Source of the DNA: Chthoniobacterales bacterium
GTDB lineage: Bacteria > Verrucomicrobiota > Verrucomicrobiia > Chthoniobacterales > UBA10450
Direction: 5' to 3'
DNA: 32,598 nucleotides
NCBI GenBank assembly: GCA_003244145.1
Contig: QHBM01000084.1
Location: 72,871 to 105,468 of the forward strand
The notes beneath the pieces were generated by a model, which was not told the origin of the DNA, searched no databases, and was given only the letters and a program-made list of their open reading frames with translations. Positions 7,906 through 15,360 of the stretch are shown here, one piece after another. Positions within the stretch are counted from its first letter, which is position 1. Each line of letters opens with the position of its first letter. The translations under genes were made by a program, and so were the position numbers.

Positions 7906-8229
7906 TCAACGAGATGGTTTGCTCCGGACGGCCGCCATCGCCTTCGTAATTTTCTCTTCCTGACGTTGCCAGGCGGACTCGAATAACTTCTGCGCATCAT
8001 CGCCACCTTCCGGATGGGTCAGGGAGAGGTACGCGCCCAGAAAACGTTTCATGTTTGCAGGATCGGAGGTCTGGAACGTGGCCACCAGGACCGAGCCGAA
8101 GAAAGCTTCGACATCAAAGTCGACCCCAGCCGCATTCTTCTGCTCGCCAAAACAGTGGTGCATCGCGGTCACCGCAATCAGCGATGCGACGAGAAGCACG
8201 ATTCCTCGCCGAAATCTGCCGGGGTTCAT
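7906..8229 (-). CDS. Small exported protein of unknown function
   Basis: The product is 107 residues. It has a basic start (MNPGRFRRG), a hydrophobic signal or anchor helix (IVLLVASLIAVTAMHHC) and a mostly helical, charged remainder (DPANMKRFLGAYLSLTHPEG, FESAWQRQEEKITKAMAAV). I do not recognise the family. The gene ends 32 bases before the channel gene on the same strand, and follows the M24 peptidase gene after a 56-base gap, so all three may be one transcript. Conserved lengths and a clean signal sequence argue that it is real. Confidence 0.65.
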   Translation of the reverse strand: MNPGRFRRGIVLLVASLIAVTAMHHCFGEQKNAAGVDFDVEAFFGSVLVATFQTSDPANMKRFLGAYLSLTHPEGGDDAQKLFESAWQRQEEKITKAMAAVRSKPSR

Positions 8230-8285
8230 CGGGCGGCGATTTTAGAAAGGCGGCTTCGAATTGTAAAGCGCGGCTTAACCGGCGA

Positions 8286-9587
8286 CTACGGCGTTTTCAA
8301 AATCGGGACGATCTCGGTTTGGATCGGTTGGCCGTAGATTTCGATGTCTTTCTCGCCGACGTAAAGATCGATCTCCGACCGCACACCGAATTTGGCTTCG
8401 AGATAGATGCCCGGCTCGATCGAGAAACAAACGCCGGTCGTGATGCGACGCGAATCGCGCGTCTCGAAGTTATCGATGTTAACCCCGTTGCCGTGCACTT
8501 CTTCCCCGATGGAATGCCCAGTGCGATGCGTAAACTGCTCGCCGTAGCCGGCCCGTTTGATCACGCCGCGCGAGACATCGTCCACTTCCGCGCCACGAAT
8601 GCTTTTGCCGGCGCGCACATTGGTGCGAACGAACGCGATCGCCGCATCGCGTGCTTCGCGGACAATGTTGAAGATCCGAACGAATTCCTCCGGCACATTT
8701 TCACCTACGTAGCCGGTCCAGGTCTGGTCGGTATAGACCGCGCCCGGCTTCTTCAGTTTTCCGACAATGTCGAGGAGCACGAAGTCGCCCCGCTTGATCG
8801 GCAAGGTTACTTCGGCGGTAGGCGCGTAGTGGGGATTAGCCGTGTTGGCATTGACGGCGACGATGCCGTTCTCCCGCCCCATGCCTTCTTCCTCCAGGCG
8901 GCGCGCGATGAATTGCTGGATGTCGTAATCGCTCGTTGGTTGATCGGCGCGGATCCGTTTCCCGATCTCCGCGAACGCTTCCAAAATGATGCGATGCAAT
9001 TTATCGGAGGCCTCGATGTGAGACTGTTTCTGCGCCGGGGTCCAGACCGCTTCGAATTGCTGCACGAGTTCGGCGCTGGTCACTACTTCTACGCCGAAGG
9101 AGCGAATCAGCTCGATCGTTCCGGCATCGACGCGCGACATGTAGGGGACGTCATTCATGGGCGAATACTGCATCGCGATGCGCTTCGAGGTTTCATGGCG
9201 CGGCTTGGACTCGACGGGTCCGGCCAGGGTGCCGGCAATACGCGCACGCAACTCTTCCCAGCCGCGATAAATGACGCGGGTTCCAGGAAGCGCATCGAGT
9301 TTGGCTCGCTCGATCGAGTGCACAATTTTCGTCGGCTCACCCGACGCCGGGATGTAGTAAAACCAGCGACGCGACCCCGAAGCATGCTCGCCTAATCTCA
9401 GAATACGCGGCGCCAGCGGGTCGCTTCCGCGGAAATCGTAGAAGAGCCAGCCGTCAAGCTTCGCGGCTCGCAGCGCGGTTTGGATTTCAGTGACACGGTC
9501 GGCGGGTGTGGGCTCGGCACGCATAAGTGCGGAGAAGATGAAGAAAAGGACGAACGCTGCCAGAAAGAAAAAGCGATTTTGTTTCAT
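8286..9587 (-). CDS. Exported M24 family metallopeptidase (Xaa-Pro aminopeptidase-like)
   Basis: I start the gene at ATG 9587 because it gives a signal peptide (MKQNRFFFLAAFVLFFIFSA) and a 433-residue protein; the upstream extension reads as non-coding. Residues about 30-170 are the creatinase N-terminal domain (TALRAAKLDGWLFYDFRGSD). The rest is the pita-bread catalytic domain. The five metal ligands are visible: D in FVLLDIVG, D in VYTDQTW, H in THRTGHSIGEE, E in FSIEPGIYL and E in RSEIDLYV. Such enzymes remove the N-terminal residue before proline using two metal ions; a signal sequence points to periplasmic peptide turnover. It diverges from the FMN reductase gene. Confidence 0.93.
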   Translation of the reverse strand: MKQNRFFFLAAFVLFFIFSALMRAEPTPADRVTEIQTALRAAKLDGWLFYDFRGSDPLAPRILRLGEHASGSRRWFYYIPASGEPTKIVHSIERAKLDALPGTRVIYRGWEELRARIAGTLAGPVESKPRHETSKRIAMQYSPMNDVPYMSRVDAGTIELIRSFGVEVVTSAELVQQFEAVWTPAQKQSHIEASDKLHRIILEAFAEIGKRIRADQPTSDYDIQQFIARRLEEEGMGRENGIVAVNANTANPHYAPTAEVTLPIKRGDFVLLDIVGKLKKPGAVYTDQTWTGYVGENVPEEFVRIFNIVREARDAAIAFVRTNVRAGKSIRGAEVDDVSRGVIKRAGYGEQFTHRTGHSIGEEVHGNGVNIDNFETRDSRRITTGVCFSIEPGIYLEAKFGVRSEIDLYVGEKDIEIYGQPIQTEIVPILKTP

Positions 9588-9675
9588 GCCGAAGTTTCTC
9601 CATCCTACGTTCTCGATCGAGCCGAAGGCAACGAAAGTTCTTGTTCGTCGGGCCGACAAAGGAAATCCTAGCCCG

Positions 9676-10200
9676 GTGAAATACCTTGTCGTCAGCACGA
9701 GCGGCAATCCGGATAGCAATAGCCGAAGAATGGGGCGCATTGCTTTCGATTACCTTCAGAAGGCGAAGGTGCCCTGTGAATTTCTCGACATCAGCGAGCT
9801 AGGCTTGCCTTTGTGCGATGCGGACACCTGCTATACGCAACCGGCGGCGCAGCAATTGAACAAGGCTGTGGAAGCGGCGGACGGGATTCTGATCGCCACC
9901 CCCGTTTACAACTACGATGTAAGCGCAGCGACCAAGAACATGGTCGAGCTCACAGGCACCTCGTGGGAAGACAAGGTCGTCGGATTTCTTTGCGCGGCCG
10001 GCGGCATGAACAGTTACATGTCCGTCATGGCCTTCGCCAACAGCCTGATGCTCGACTTTCGCTCGGTGATTATTCCACGATTTGTTTATGCGACCGGGGG
10101 CGCTTTCGAGGGTGACGATTTGAAGGACGACAAAATCGCCCAGCGAATCAACGAAGTCGCCGCGGAGTTGATCCGCTTCACTCAGGCGCTGCGCGGCTGA
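9676..10200 (+). CDS. NADPH-dependent FMN reductase / NAD(P)H:quinone reductase family
   Basis: A flavodoxin-fold protein of about 174 residues. STSGNPDSNSRRMG near the N-terminus is the phosphate-binding loop for FMN, TPVYNYDVSAATKNMVE is the isoalloxazine-contact loop (usual form PxYNxSxPxxLKN), and GFLCAAGGMNSY is the third flavin loop. Members reduce FMN, quinones, azo dyes or chromate; the natural substrate is not predictable. The start is taken as GTG 9676 because the beta-alpha-beta fold begins there (VKYLVVSTSG), with AAAGGAAA about 12 bases upstream. The gene ends three bases before the CPBP gene start, so the two form an operon. Confidence 0.85.
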   Translation: MKYLVVSTSGNPDSNSRRMGRIAFDYLQKAKVPCEFLDISELGLPLCDADTCYTQPAAQQLNKAVEAADGILIATPVYNYDVSAATKNMVELTGTSWEDKVVGFLCAAGGMNSYMSVMAFANSLMLDFRSVIIPRFVYATGGAFEGDDLKDDKIAQRINEVAAELIRFTQALRG

Positions 10201-10203
10201 TTG

Positions 10204-11073
10204 ATGAAACCCTCGGCGACGGAGCCGGCCGCAACGGTTTGGAAGAAGATCGCGCTCTTCTACGTCCTTACTCTTCTCTTCAGCAATGTGTTTAACGCTT
10301 TGGTCCTGCACGCCGGGAAAATGGGGGCGGGGGACCTGCTCTATGTGACTGGCGCGATGTGGAGCCCGGCCCTGGCGGCATTTGCGACCAAGGCATTCTT
10401 TGGCGAGAGCGTGCGCGATCTGCCGTGGAGTTTCGGACCGGCCCGTTACGCGTGGCTCGCTTACCTTATCCCGGTCGCTTACGCGCTTCCGGTTTATCTG
10501 GTGGTTTGGTTCGGTGGGCTGGGCGGCTTCGCCGACGCAACTTTCGTCCAGCGGATCGCCGCGCAATTTGGCTGGACGGGTTTTCCCGCCGGACTAACGC
10601 TGGCGCTTTTCGTTTTGCTCACGGCCACCGTGGGACTTGTCGGGAAAACCTCTCGATCTTTGGGCGAGGAGATAGGCTGGCGAGGTTTCCTGGTGCCTGA
10701 GTTAGCCAAGGTTGTCGGCTTTCCCGGAGTCGCGATCATCAGCGGCTTGATGTGGGCCGCCTACCATTTTCCTGTCCTTCTTTTTGCCGACTACAACGCC
10801 GGCACTCCGGCCTGGTATGGGCTTACGTGTTTCACGCTGATGGTGGTAGCAGACAGCTTCATCCTTGCCTGGCTGACCCTGCGTTCACGCAGTCTTTGGC
10901 CGGCTGCGATCCTTCACGGCAGCCACAATTTGTTTATTCAGTCCATCTTCACCCCGCTAACGCGCGAGACCGGCCCGACGAAATACATCATCGACGAGTT
11001 TGGCTTTGGTCTCGTCATCACGGTGACGATCGCTGCCGTCTTCGCCTGGCGGTCCTTTGGGCGGACCAGGTAA
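10204..11073 (+). CDS. CPBP family intramembrane metalloprotease (second)
   Basis: A polytopic membrane protein of 289 residues with six or more hydrophobic helices. The CPBP motifs are complete: LGEEIGWRGFLVPEL (the EExxWRGF form), MWAAYHFPVLLF with the second histidine, and LHGSHNLFIQ with the third. This WRGF subtype differs from the YRGYL subtype encoded at 1441-2166, so the two are not recent duplicates. The start is ATG 10204, three bases after the FMN reductase stop; a TTG at 10201 is less likely. Function beyond probable intramembrane proteolysis is unknown. The coupling to a flavin reductase may be only positional. Confidence 0.88.
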   Translation: MKPSATEPAATVWKKIALFYVLTLLFSNVFNALVLHAGKMGAGDLLYVTGAMWSPALAAFATKAFFGESVRDLPWSFGPARYAWLAYLIPVAYALPVYLVVWFGGLGGFADATFVQRIAAQFGWTGFPAGLTLALFVLLTATVGLVGKTSRSLGEEIGWRGFLVPELAKVVGFPGVAIISGLMWAAYHFPVLLFADYNAGTPAWYGLTCFTLMVVADSFILAWLTLRSRSLWPAAILHGSHNLFIQSIFTPLTRETGPTKYIIDEFGFGLVITVTIAAVFAWRSFGRTR

Positions 11074-11074
11074 G

Positions 11075-11227
11075 TTACTTCCCGATCAAGATCAGAATCC
11101 CGGCAACGAGCGCCAGGATTGGAAGCAGGATGCTGGCGGCGCCGAGACTAACGCCGAAGATGCCGATGATGCCGACGATGATGAGGTAGATGGCAAGCAC
11201 GAGCATGCCGATGTTTTTGGTGATCAT
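11075..11227 (-). CDS. 50-residue hydrophobic membrane protein
   Basis: On the minus strand an ATG at 11227 opens a 50-codon frame ending in TAA at 11075-11077. The peptide starts MITKNIGMLVLAIYLIIVG, continues through a glycine/isoleucine-rich helix (IIGIFGVSLGAAS), and ends in a second helix (ILLPILALVAGILILIGK). It has two membrane segments with a short turn and almost no polar residues. I recall similar small proteins opening MTKNLG..LLAIYLI in many bacteria, without known function. It lies one base past the stop of the converging CPBP gene. Codon choice matches the neighbours, and the frame explains the ATG/ATC-rich repeats seen here. Confidence 0.72.
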   Translation of the reverse strand: MITKNIGMLVLAIYLIIVGIIGIFGVSLGAASILLPILALVAGILILIGK

Positions 11228-11352
11228 TGGAGCAATGCTGGACGGCTGCGATTCATTGTCACGCTTAAACGACGGCGTGACCGTGCGAGACGCTTGCTTG
11301 CCGAATGCGATTGCGTGTTGACGGGCAGAGGATAAAACGCCCAGTTAGTCTC

Positions 11353-12066
11353 ATGAATCTTTGGGTAGGAACATCCGGTTTTCAGTACGCGGAGTGGAAG
11401 GGAACCTTCTACCCGGAAGATTTATCGACGACAAAAATGCTGCCGTTTTACGCTGAGCGTTTCGCGACGACGGAAGTGAATTACACCTTCCGAAGAATCC
11501 CCAGCGCGAAAACAATTCAGAATTGGTGGGACGCTACTCCGGAACGCTTCAAGTTCAGCTTGAAAGCGCCCCAAAAAATCACTCACTTCTCGAAGCTGCG
11601 CGATTGCGGGGACACCATGCGTTACTTCTGCCAGGTCATCGCAGACTTGGAGACGAAGCTTGGCCCGGTCTTGTTTCAATTGCCGCCAGCGTTCAAGAAA
11701 GACGCGGCTCTTCTCGCTTCTTTTTTGAACGACATTCCCGCCGGCCTGCGCGCCGCGTTCGAGTTCCGTCATCCCTCCTGGTTCGACGAGGAAATCTACT
11801 CATTGCTTAAACAGAAGAACATCGCGATGTGCCTCGCCGACAGCGAGAAGTTGAGCACGCCAATAGTGGCGACGGCCGACTATGGCTACCTGCGTTTACG
11901 GCGCGAGGATTACCAAAGTGAAGACATGACCCGCTGGGCGGAAACCATCGAAGCCAGGAAGAACGTCTGGGCCGATGCCTTCGTTTATCTCAAGCACGAA
12001 GAAAGCGGGAAGGGTCCGAAGCTGGCTACTCAGCTTCTCGAAATCCTCCAAAAACCCGCGGCCTAG
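11353..12066 (+). CDS. DUF72 (YecE-like) domain protein
   Basis: The product is about 237 residues, the normal size for the family, and starts MNLWVGTSGFQYAEWKG. The family landmarks are present: GTSG.....W...FYP at the start, F.ttE.N.TF.R.P around FATTEVNYTFRRIPSAKTI, FKFSLKAPQKITH, LGPVLFQLPPAFKKD, and AAFEFRHPSWFDEE. The fold is a TIM-barrel-like domain and the biochemical role is unknown. Start ATG 11353 is preferred to 11305, because homologues start at the GTSG strand. The stop overlaps the stop of the converging Ku gene by four bases. DUF72 genes are sometimes found near DNA-repair genes, so a functional tie with Ku is possible but not shown. Confidence 0.9.
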   Translation: MNLWVGTSGFQYAEWKGTFYPEDLSTTKMLPFYAERFATTEVNYTFRRIPSAKTIQNWWDATPERFKFSLKAPQKITHFSKLRDCGDTMRYFCQVIADLETKLGPVLFQLPPAFKKDAALLASFLNDIPAGLRAAFEFRHPSWFDEEIYSLLKQKNIAMCLADSEKLSTPIVATADYGYLRLRREDYQSEDMTRWAETIEARKNVWADAFVYLKHEESGKGPKLATQLLEILQKPAA

Positions 12067-12917
12067 GCAGCGGCGCGCCGCTTCTGTTTCACCAACGTCG
12101 AGGTGGAACGGCTGGAGGACCTGGCCCCGTTGCGCTTTGGCTTGAGCGATTGATTCCGGTTCAGGCTTTCCTGAAGCACCTTCACGAGGTCCACCACGTT
12201 GGTCGTCCGCACCGCCGTGACCGGCTTGTCCTTGATCTCCTTGTGCTGCGCTTTCTGCTCGATCAACTCCATCACCGCGTTTCGATATTCGTCGCGATAC
12301 TTTTCCGGTTCCCACGCCACCGACATGCTCTCGATGAGCGACTGCGCCATCTTCAATTCCTTTTCCGTGAGTGCGCTAGTCGGTGCCTGCTTCAATTCCT
12401 CCGGAGTTAGAATCTCGGAGGCGAAATGCATTAACTCCAGGATCAGGAACAACCCATCGGGCTTAACGGAAGCCAGATGTTCGCGATTGCTGATAACGAC
12501 CTTGGCGATGCCGATTTTTCCAGTGCCACTGAGCGCTTTGTGCAAAAGCGCATACGCCTTCTCACCGCCTTTTTGCGGCTCGAGAAAGTAAGGCTTATAA
12601 AAAAACTTCGGGTCCACCTGACCAAGATCGACGAAATCGGTGATGTCGATAGAGTGCGTCGATTCGATCCGCACCTTGGCGAAGTCCTCGTCCTTCATGA
12701 CCACGAATTGCCCGCGCTCGTACTCGAAGCCCTTTACGATCTGATCGGCGGCGACCTCTTTTGAATCGGCTTCGGCGACCTTCTTGTACTTAATCGGGCT
12801 GAGATCCGTCGCCCGAAGCTGACGGAAACTAAGCTTCTCTTCGCGGGTCGCCGGATAAACGGCTATCGGTATGTAAACCAAGCCAAAGCTGATGCTACCT
12901 TTCCAAATCGCACGCAT
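12063..12917 (-). CDS. ku: Non-homologous end-joining protein Ku
   Basis: The 284-residue product starts MRAIWKGSISFGLVYIPIAV, the typical start of bacterial Ku (usual form WKGxIsFGLVxIPVxl). The core follows with LSPIKYKKVAEAD, KGFEYERGQFVVMKDEDF, and the helical arm regions VDPKFFYKPYFLEP and ALTEKELKMAQSLIESM. The last 35 residues are basic and serine-rich (RNQSLKPKRNGARSSSRS, ending KQKRRAAA), as expected for a DNA-contacting C-terminal tail. Ku binds double-strand ends as a homodimer and recruits ligase LigD. No ligD is in the window, so it must be encoded elsewhere. The gene diverges from the lipid operon and converges with DUF72, with overlapping stops. Confidence 0.96.
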   Translation of the reverse strand: MRAIWKGSISFGLVYIPIAVYPATREEKLSFRQLRATDLSPIKYKKVAEADSKEVAADQIVKGFEYERGQFVVMKDEDFAKVRIESTHSIDITDFVDLGQVDPKFFYKPYFLEPQKGGEKAYALLHKALSGTGKIGIAKVVISNREHLASVKPDGLFLILELMHFASEILTPEELKQAPTSALTEKELKMAQSLIESMSVAWEPEKYRDEYRNAVMELIEQKAQHKEIKDKPVTAVRTTNVVDLVKVLQESLNRNQSLKPKRNGARSSSRSTSTLVKQKRRAAA

Positions 12918-13009
12918 AGTGCCGCCATCTTATTCACAACCCTCGCGCAATGTCAATCGCCTCAATCCCTTGGAGTTGTTTAAGGGCGAGTTAGGGTCTG
13001 CTTCTAAAG

Positions 13010-13675
13010 ATGTCTGAGTACAAACCCACTTCACGTCGTCCCATCGCGGATGTCTTTCGTCTGACGGCACAAGGCGCCACCCGGCTTTGCGTTCGCTATC
13101 GAATTCATCCTGACGCGATCTCTTATCTATCCATCGTCGCCGCCGCGATCGCCGCGATCCTTTTTTGGAAATCCGGAAGACGTCCTAGCTTCCTTTTGTT
13201 CGCGCCGGCGTTTTCCTACCTGAGGCTGTGGTTCAACATGCTCGACGGCATGGTCGCCCTCGCCGCAGGGAAAGGAAGTTGGCGCGGAGAAATCCTGAAT
13301 GATCTGCCGGACCGCGTTTCAGACGTGCTAATCTTTGCCGGCGTCGCGCACAGCGGGTGGATGAATCCGATCATTGGCTATTGGGCGGCCATCTTTGCGC
13401 TTCTCACTGCCTACGTGGGAATGTTCGGGCAAGCCGTCGGCGTCCAACGCGAATTCAGCGGCGTGATGGCGAAGCCGTGGCGGATGGTGACGGTGCATCT
13501 CGCCGCTTGGATTACTTTCGGCGCCATCTGTTGGAACAACGGATCGATTCGATTCGCGAGCTTGACCATTTTCGACTGGGCCTGCCTTACTGTCGTGGCA
13601 GGCTGCTTGCAGACGATCGCCATCCGTTTGAAACGGATCATGGCCGCGTTGCGAGCGAAGTCGGCCGCTCCTTAA
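13010..13675 (+). CDS. ynbA: CDP-alcohol phosphatidyltransferase family protein, YnbA-like, with altered active-site motif
   Basis: A membrane protein of 221 residues with about six helices. It holds the CDP-alcohol phosphatidyltransferase signature D-x2-DG-x2-AR-x8-G-x3-D-x3-D in altered form, NMLDGMVAL at 76-84 and GEILNDLPD at 93-101. Aligned to the pattern, the first and third aspartates are asparagine (N76, N97) and the arginine is leucine (L84); D79 and D101 remain, and D98 and D105 are close. The family transfers a phosphatidyl group from CDP-diacylglycerol to an alcohol. The next gene makes CDP-diacylglycerol and overlaps by one base (TAATG). With the genes after it, this matches E. 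coli ynbABCD, whose function is uncharacterised. As I remember it, E. coli YnbA has the same asparagines; I could not check. Activity and acceptor are unknown. Confidence 0.88.
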   Translation: MSEYKPTSRRPIADVFRLTAQGATRLCVRYRIHPDAISYLSIVAAAIAAILFWKSGRRPSFLLFAPAFSYLRLWFNMLDGMVALAAGKGSWRGEILNDLPDRVSDVLIFAGVAHSGWMNPIIGYWAAIFALLTAYVGMFGQAVGVQREFSGVMAKPWRMVTVHLAAWITFGAICWNNGSIRFASLTIFDWACLTVVAGCLQTIAIRLKRIMAALRAKSAAP

Positions 13676-14628
13676 TGTCGCCGCACCACGCCCTTCACGA
13701 TCCGATCTTCCTCGCCTACCTGCGCATCATTTTCTTTTCGCTGGTCGCGGGGGGAATCGTGCTGGCGATCCTGCAATGGGGCTTCAAGAAACAACTCGGC
13801 GCGATCTGGAGCACTTATCGGTCGTGGCTGGTGCTGGCGCCCATCGGCATGGCCGTCCTCTTTGCGGGCCGCGCCCCGACGATCATAGGTGTCACTCTCC
13901 TTGCCATTTTCAGTTTCAAAGAATTCGCGCGCGCTTCCGGTTTGTATCGCGACTGGTGGACGGTCGGCGCCGTTTATGCCGGCATCGTCACGGTCGGCAT
14001 CGCCTCGTTGATGCCGCATCCCCGCGGCGAAGAACCGGGCCCGGGCTGGTACGGGTTTTTCGTGGCTGTGCCGGTCTTCGCGATTGCGCTCATCCTGCTC
14101 GTGCCGATCCTGCGCAACCGCGCGCGCGGCGAACTCCAGCGCATGTCGTTAGGCATTGTCGGCTTCATTTACATCGGCTGGATGTTCGGCCATCTCGGTT
14201 TCGTCGCGAACTCAGTCAACGCCTACGGCTACCTCCTCTACGTTATTTTCGCGACCGAGTTGAACGACGTCGCGGCGTTTACCTTCGGTCGAATTTTTGG
14301 CCGGCATCCGCTGCGGAGCGAGATCAGTCCCAAAAAAACCTGGGAAGGTGCGCTGGGCGCGCTCGTCATTTCCATGATGTTACCGTGGCTGCTGCGTTTC
14401 TCGTTTCCCGAGTTCGGTCCCTGGCAATTGATTCTGACTGGATTGATCATCGGCATCGGCGGACAACTCGGCGATCTCTCGATCAGCGTGATCAAGCGTG
14501 ACATCGGGACGAAGGATATGGGAGGTTTGATTCCCGGGCACGGCGGCATCCTCGATCGGATCGATAGTTTGATTTATGTTGCGCCGCTCTTCATGCACAT
14601 GGCCGGTTACTACCACGAACTGCGATGA
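13675..14628 (+). CDS. ynbB: Phosphatidate cytidylyltransferase (CDP-diacylglycerol synthase), YnbB-like
   Basis: The 317-residue product has about eight membrane helices. It carries the complete CTP-transferase signature near the C-terminus (residues 271-297): SVIKRDIGTKDMGG, then LIPGHGGILDRID. The enzyme makes CDP-diacylglycerol from CTP and phosphatidate in the inner membrane, which would supply the transferase encoded just upstream. FATELNDVAAFTFGRIFG and SPKKTWEGALG are the two other conserved blocks of the family. The start ATG shares its A with the TAA stop of the previous gene, and its own stop overlaps the acyltransferase start, so translation is tightly coupled. Since a housekeeping cdsA must exist elsewhere, this is probably a dedicated copy. 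Confidence 0.93.
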   Translation: MSPHHALHDPIFLAYLRIIFFSLVAGGIVLAILQWGFKKQLGAIWSTYRSWLVLAPIGMAVLFAGRAPTIIGVTLLAIFSFKEFARASGLYRDWWTVGAVYAGIVTVGIASLMPHPRGEEPGPGWYGFFVAVPVFAIALILLVPILRNRARGELQRMSLGIVGFIYIGWMFGHLGFVANSVNAYGYLLYVIFATELNDVAAFTFGRIFGRHPLRSEISPKKTWEGALGALVISMMLPWLLRFSFPEFGPWQLILTGLIIGIGGQLGDLSISVIKRDIGTKDMGGLIPGHGGILDRIDSLIYVAPLFMHMAGYYHELR

Positions 14629-15353
14629 AGAAATGGCAATACGAACCGGCCCACGATCTCGATCAAACGCTGATCGAGCGGCTGCGGAATTTTCCCCGCG
14701 AACCGGACATGCTCGTCTACGGCCTCCGTTCGCTCGTGGCCCTGGTCATTCGCGCGCTGCTCCGCGGCTACTGCCGGTTTGAGATCGTCGGAGAAGAACA
14801 TTTGCGGAGCAATCGTTCCTTCGTCCTCGTCGCCAACCATTCCAGTCATCTTGATGCTGTCTGTCTTCTTTCCGCCTTGCCGCTTCGGAGACTGCATCGG
14901 GCTTTCCCGGCCGCCGCGGCGGACTATTTCTTCAAGAGCGTCCCGCGGACCTGGATCGCGACGGTGGTGGTAAACGCGTTGCCCTTCGCGCGCCAGACGA
15001 ATGTGCGCCAGAGCCTCGCGATTTGCGGTGAACTCCTCGCGAACGCCGGCAATGTTCTCATCATTTTTCCTGAAGGGACCCGCTCGACCACCGGCGATCT
15101 CCAGGAATTCAAGTCCGGCATCGGCGCGCTCGTGGCGGGGCGCGACATTCCCGTTCTGCCTTGTTATCTCGACGGCGCGTTTCGGGCGTGGCCCAAGGGT
15201 CGGCGCTTGCCGCGGCCTCGGAAGATCCGCCTGATCATCGGCGCGGCGCGCAATTATTCGGAAGTGCCGCCAGAAAAAAACGCGAGCGCTGCGATCGCCG
15301 CGCAACTTCGCGATGCGGTGCAAGAGTTGGCGGCCCCGTATGCAAGCCGCTGA
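14625..15353 (+). CDS. 1-acyl-glycerol-3-phosphate acyltransferase (PlsC/LPLAT family)
   Basis: The product is 242 residues. The HX4D acyltransferase motif is NHSSHLD (H72, D77), and the substrate-binding motif is FPEGTRS (E150-R153). A third block, IPVLPCYLDGAF, matches the late family motif. A hydrophobic segment at about 33-48 likely anchors it to the membrane. The expected reaction is acylation of lysophosphatidate to phosphatidate, the substrate of the CDP-diacylglycerol synthase encoded upstream with a 4-base ATGA overlap. E. coli ynbABCD has no such gene, so the cluster here looks more self-sufficient. An acceptor other than lysophosphatidate is possible for this broad family. Confidence 0.92.
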   Translation: MKKWQYEPAHDLDQTLIERLRNFPREPDMLVYGLRSLVALVIRALLRGYCRFEIVGEEHLRSNRSFVLVANHSSHLDAVCLLSALPLRRLHRAFPAAAADYFFKSVPRTWIATVVVNALPFARQTNVRQSLAICGELLANAGNVLIIFPEGTRSTTGDLQEFKSGIGALVAGRDIPVLPCYLDGAFRAWPKGRRLPRPRKIRLIIGAARNYSEVPPEKNASAAIAAQLRDAVQELAAPYASR

Positions 15354-15360
15354 AGAAACG

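Noticed and set aside
8055-9395. Long open frame on the plus strand opposite the M24 peptidase gene (446 codons).
   Set aside because: It is the antisense shadow of a gene with all five metal ligands; the translation is His/Arg-rich and lacks any motif, as expected in GC-rich DNA.
11150-11200. GATGATGCCGAC-like short repeats suggesting a microsatellite.
   Set aside because: They are explained by Ile/Val/Gly codons of the 50-residue membrane protein on the minus strand.
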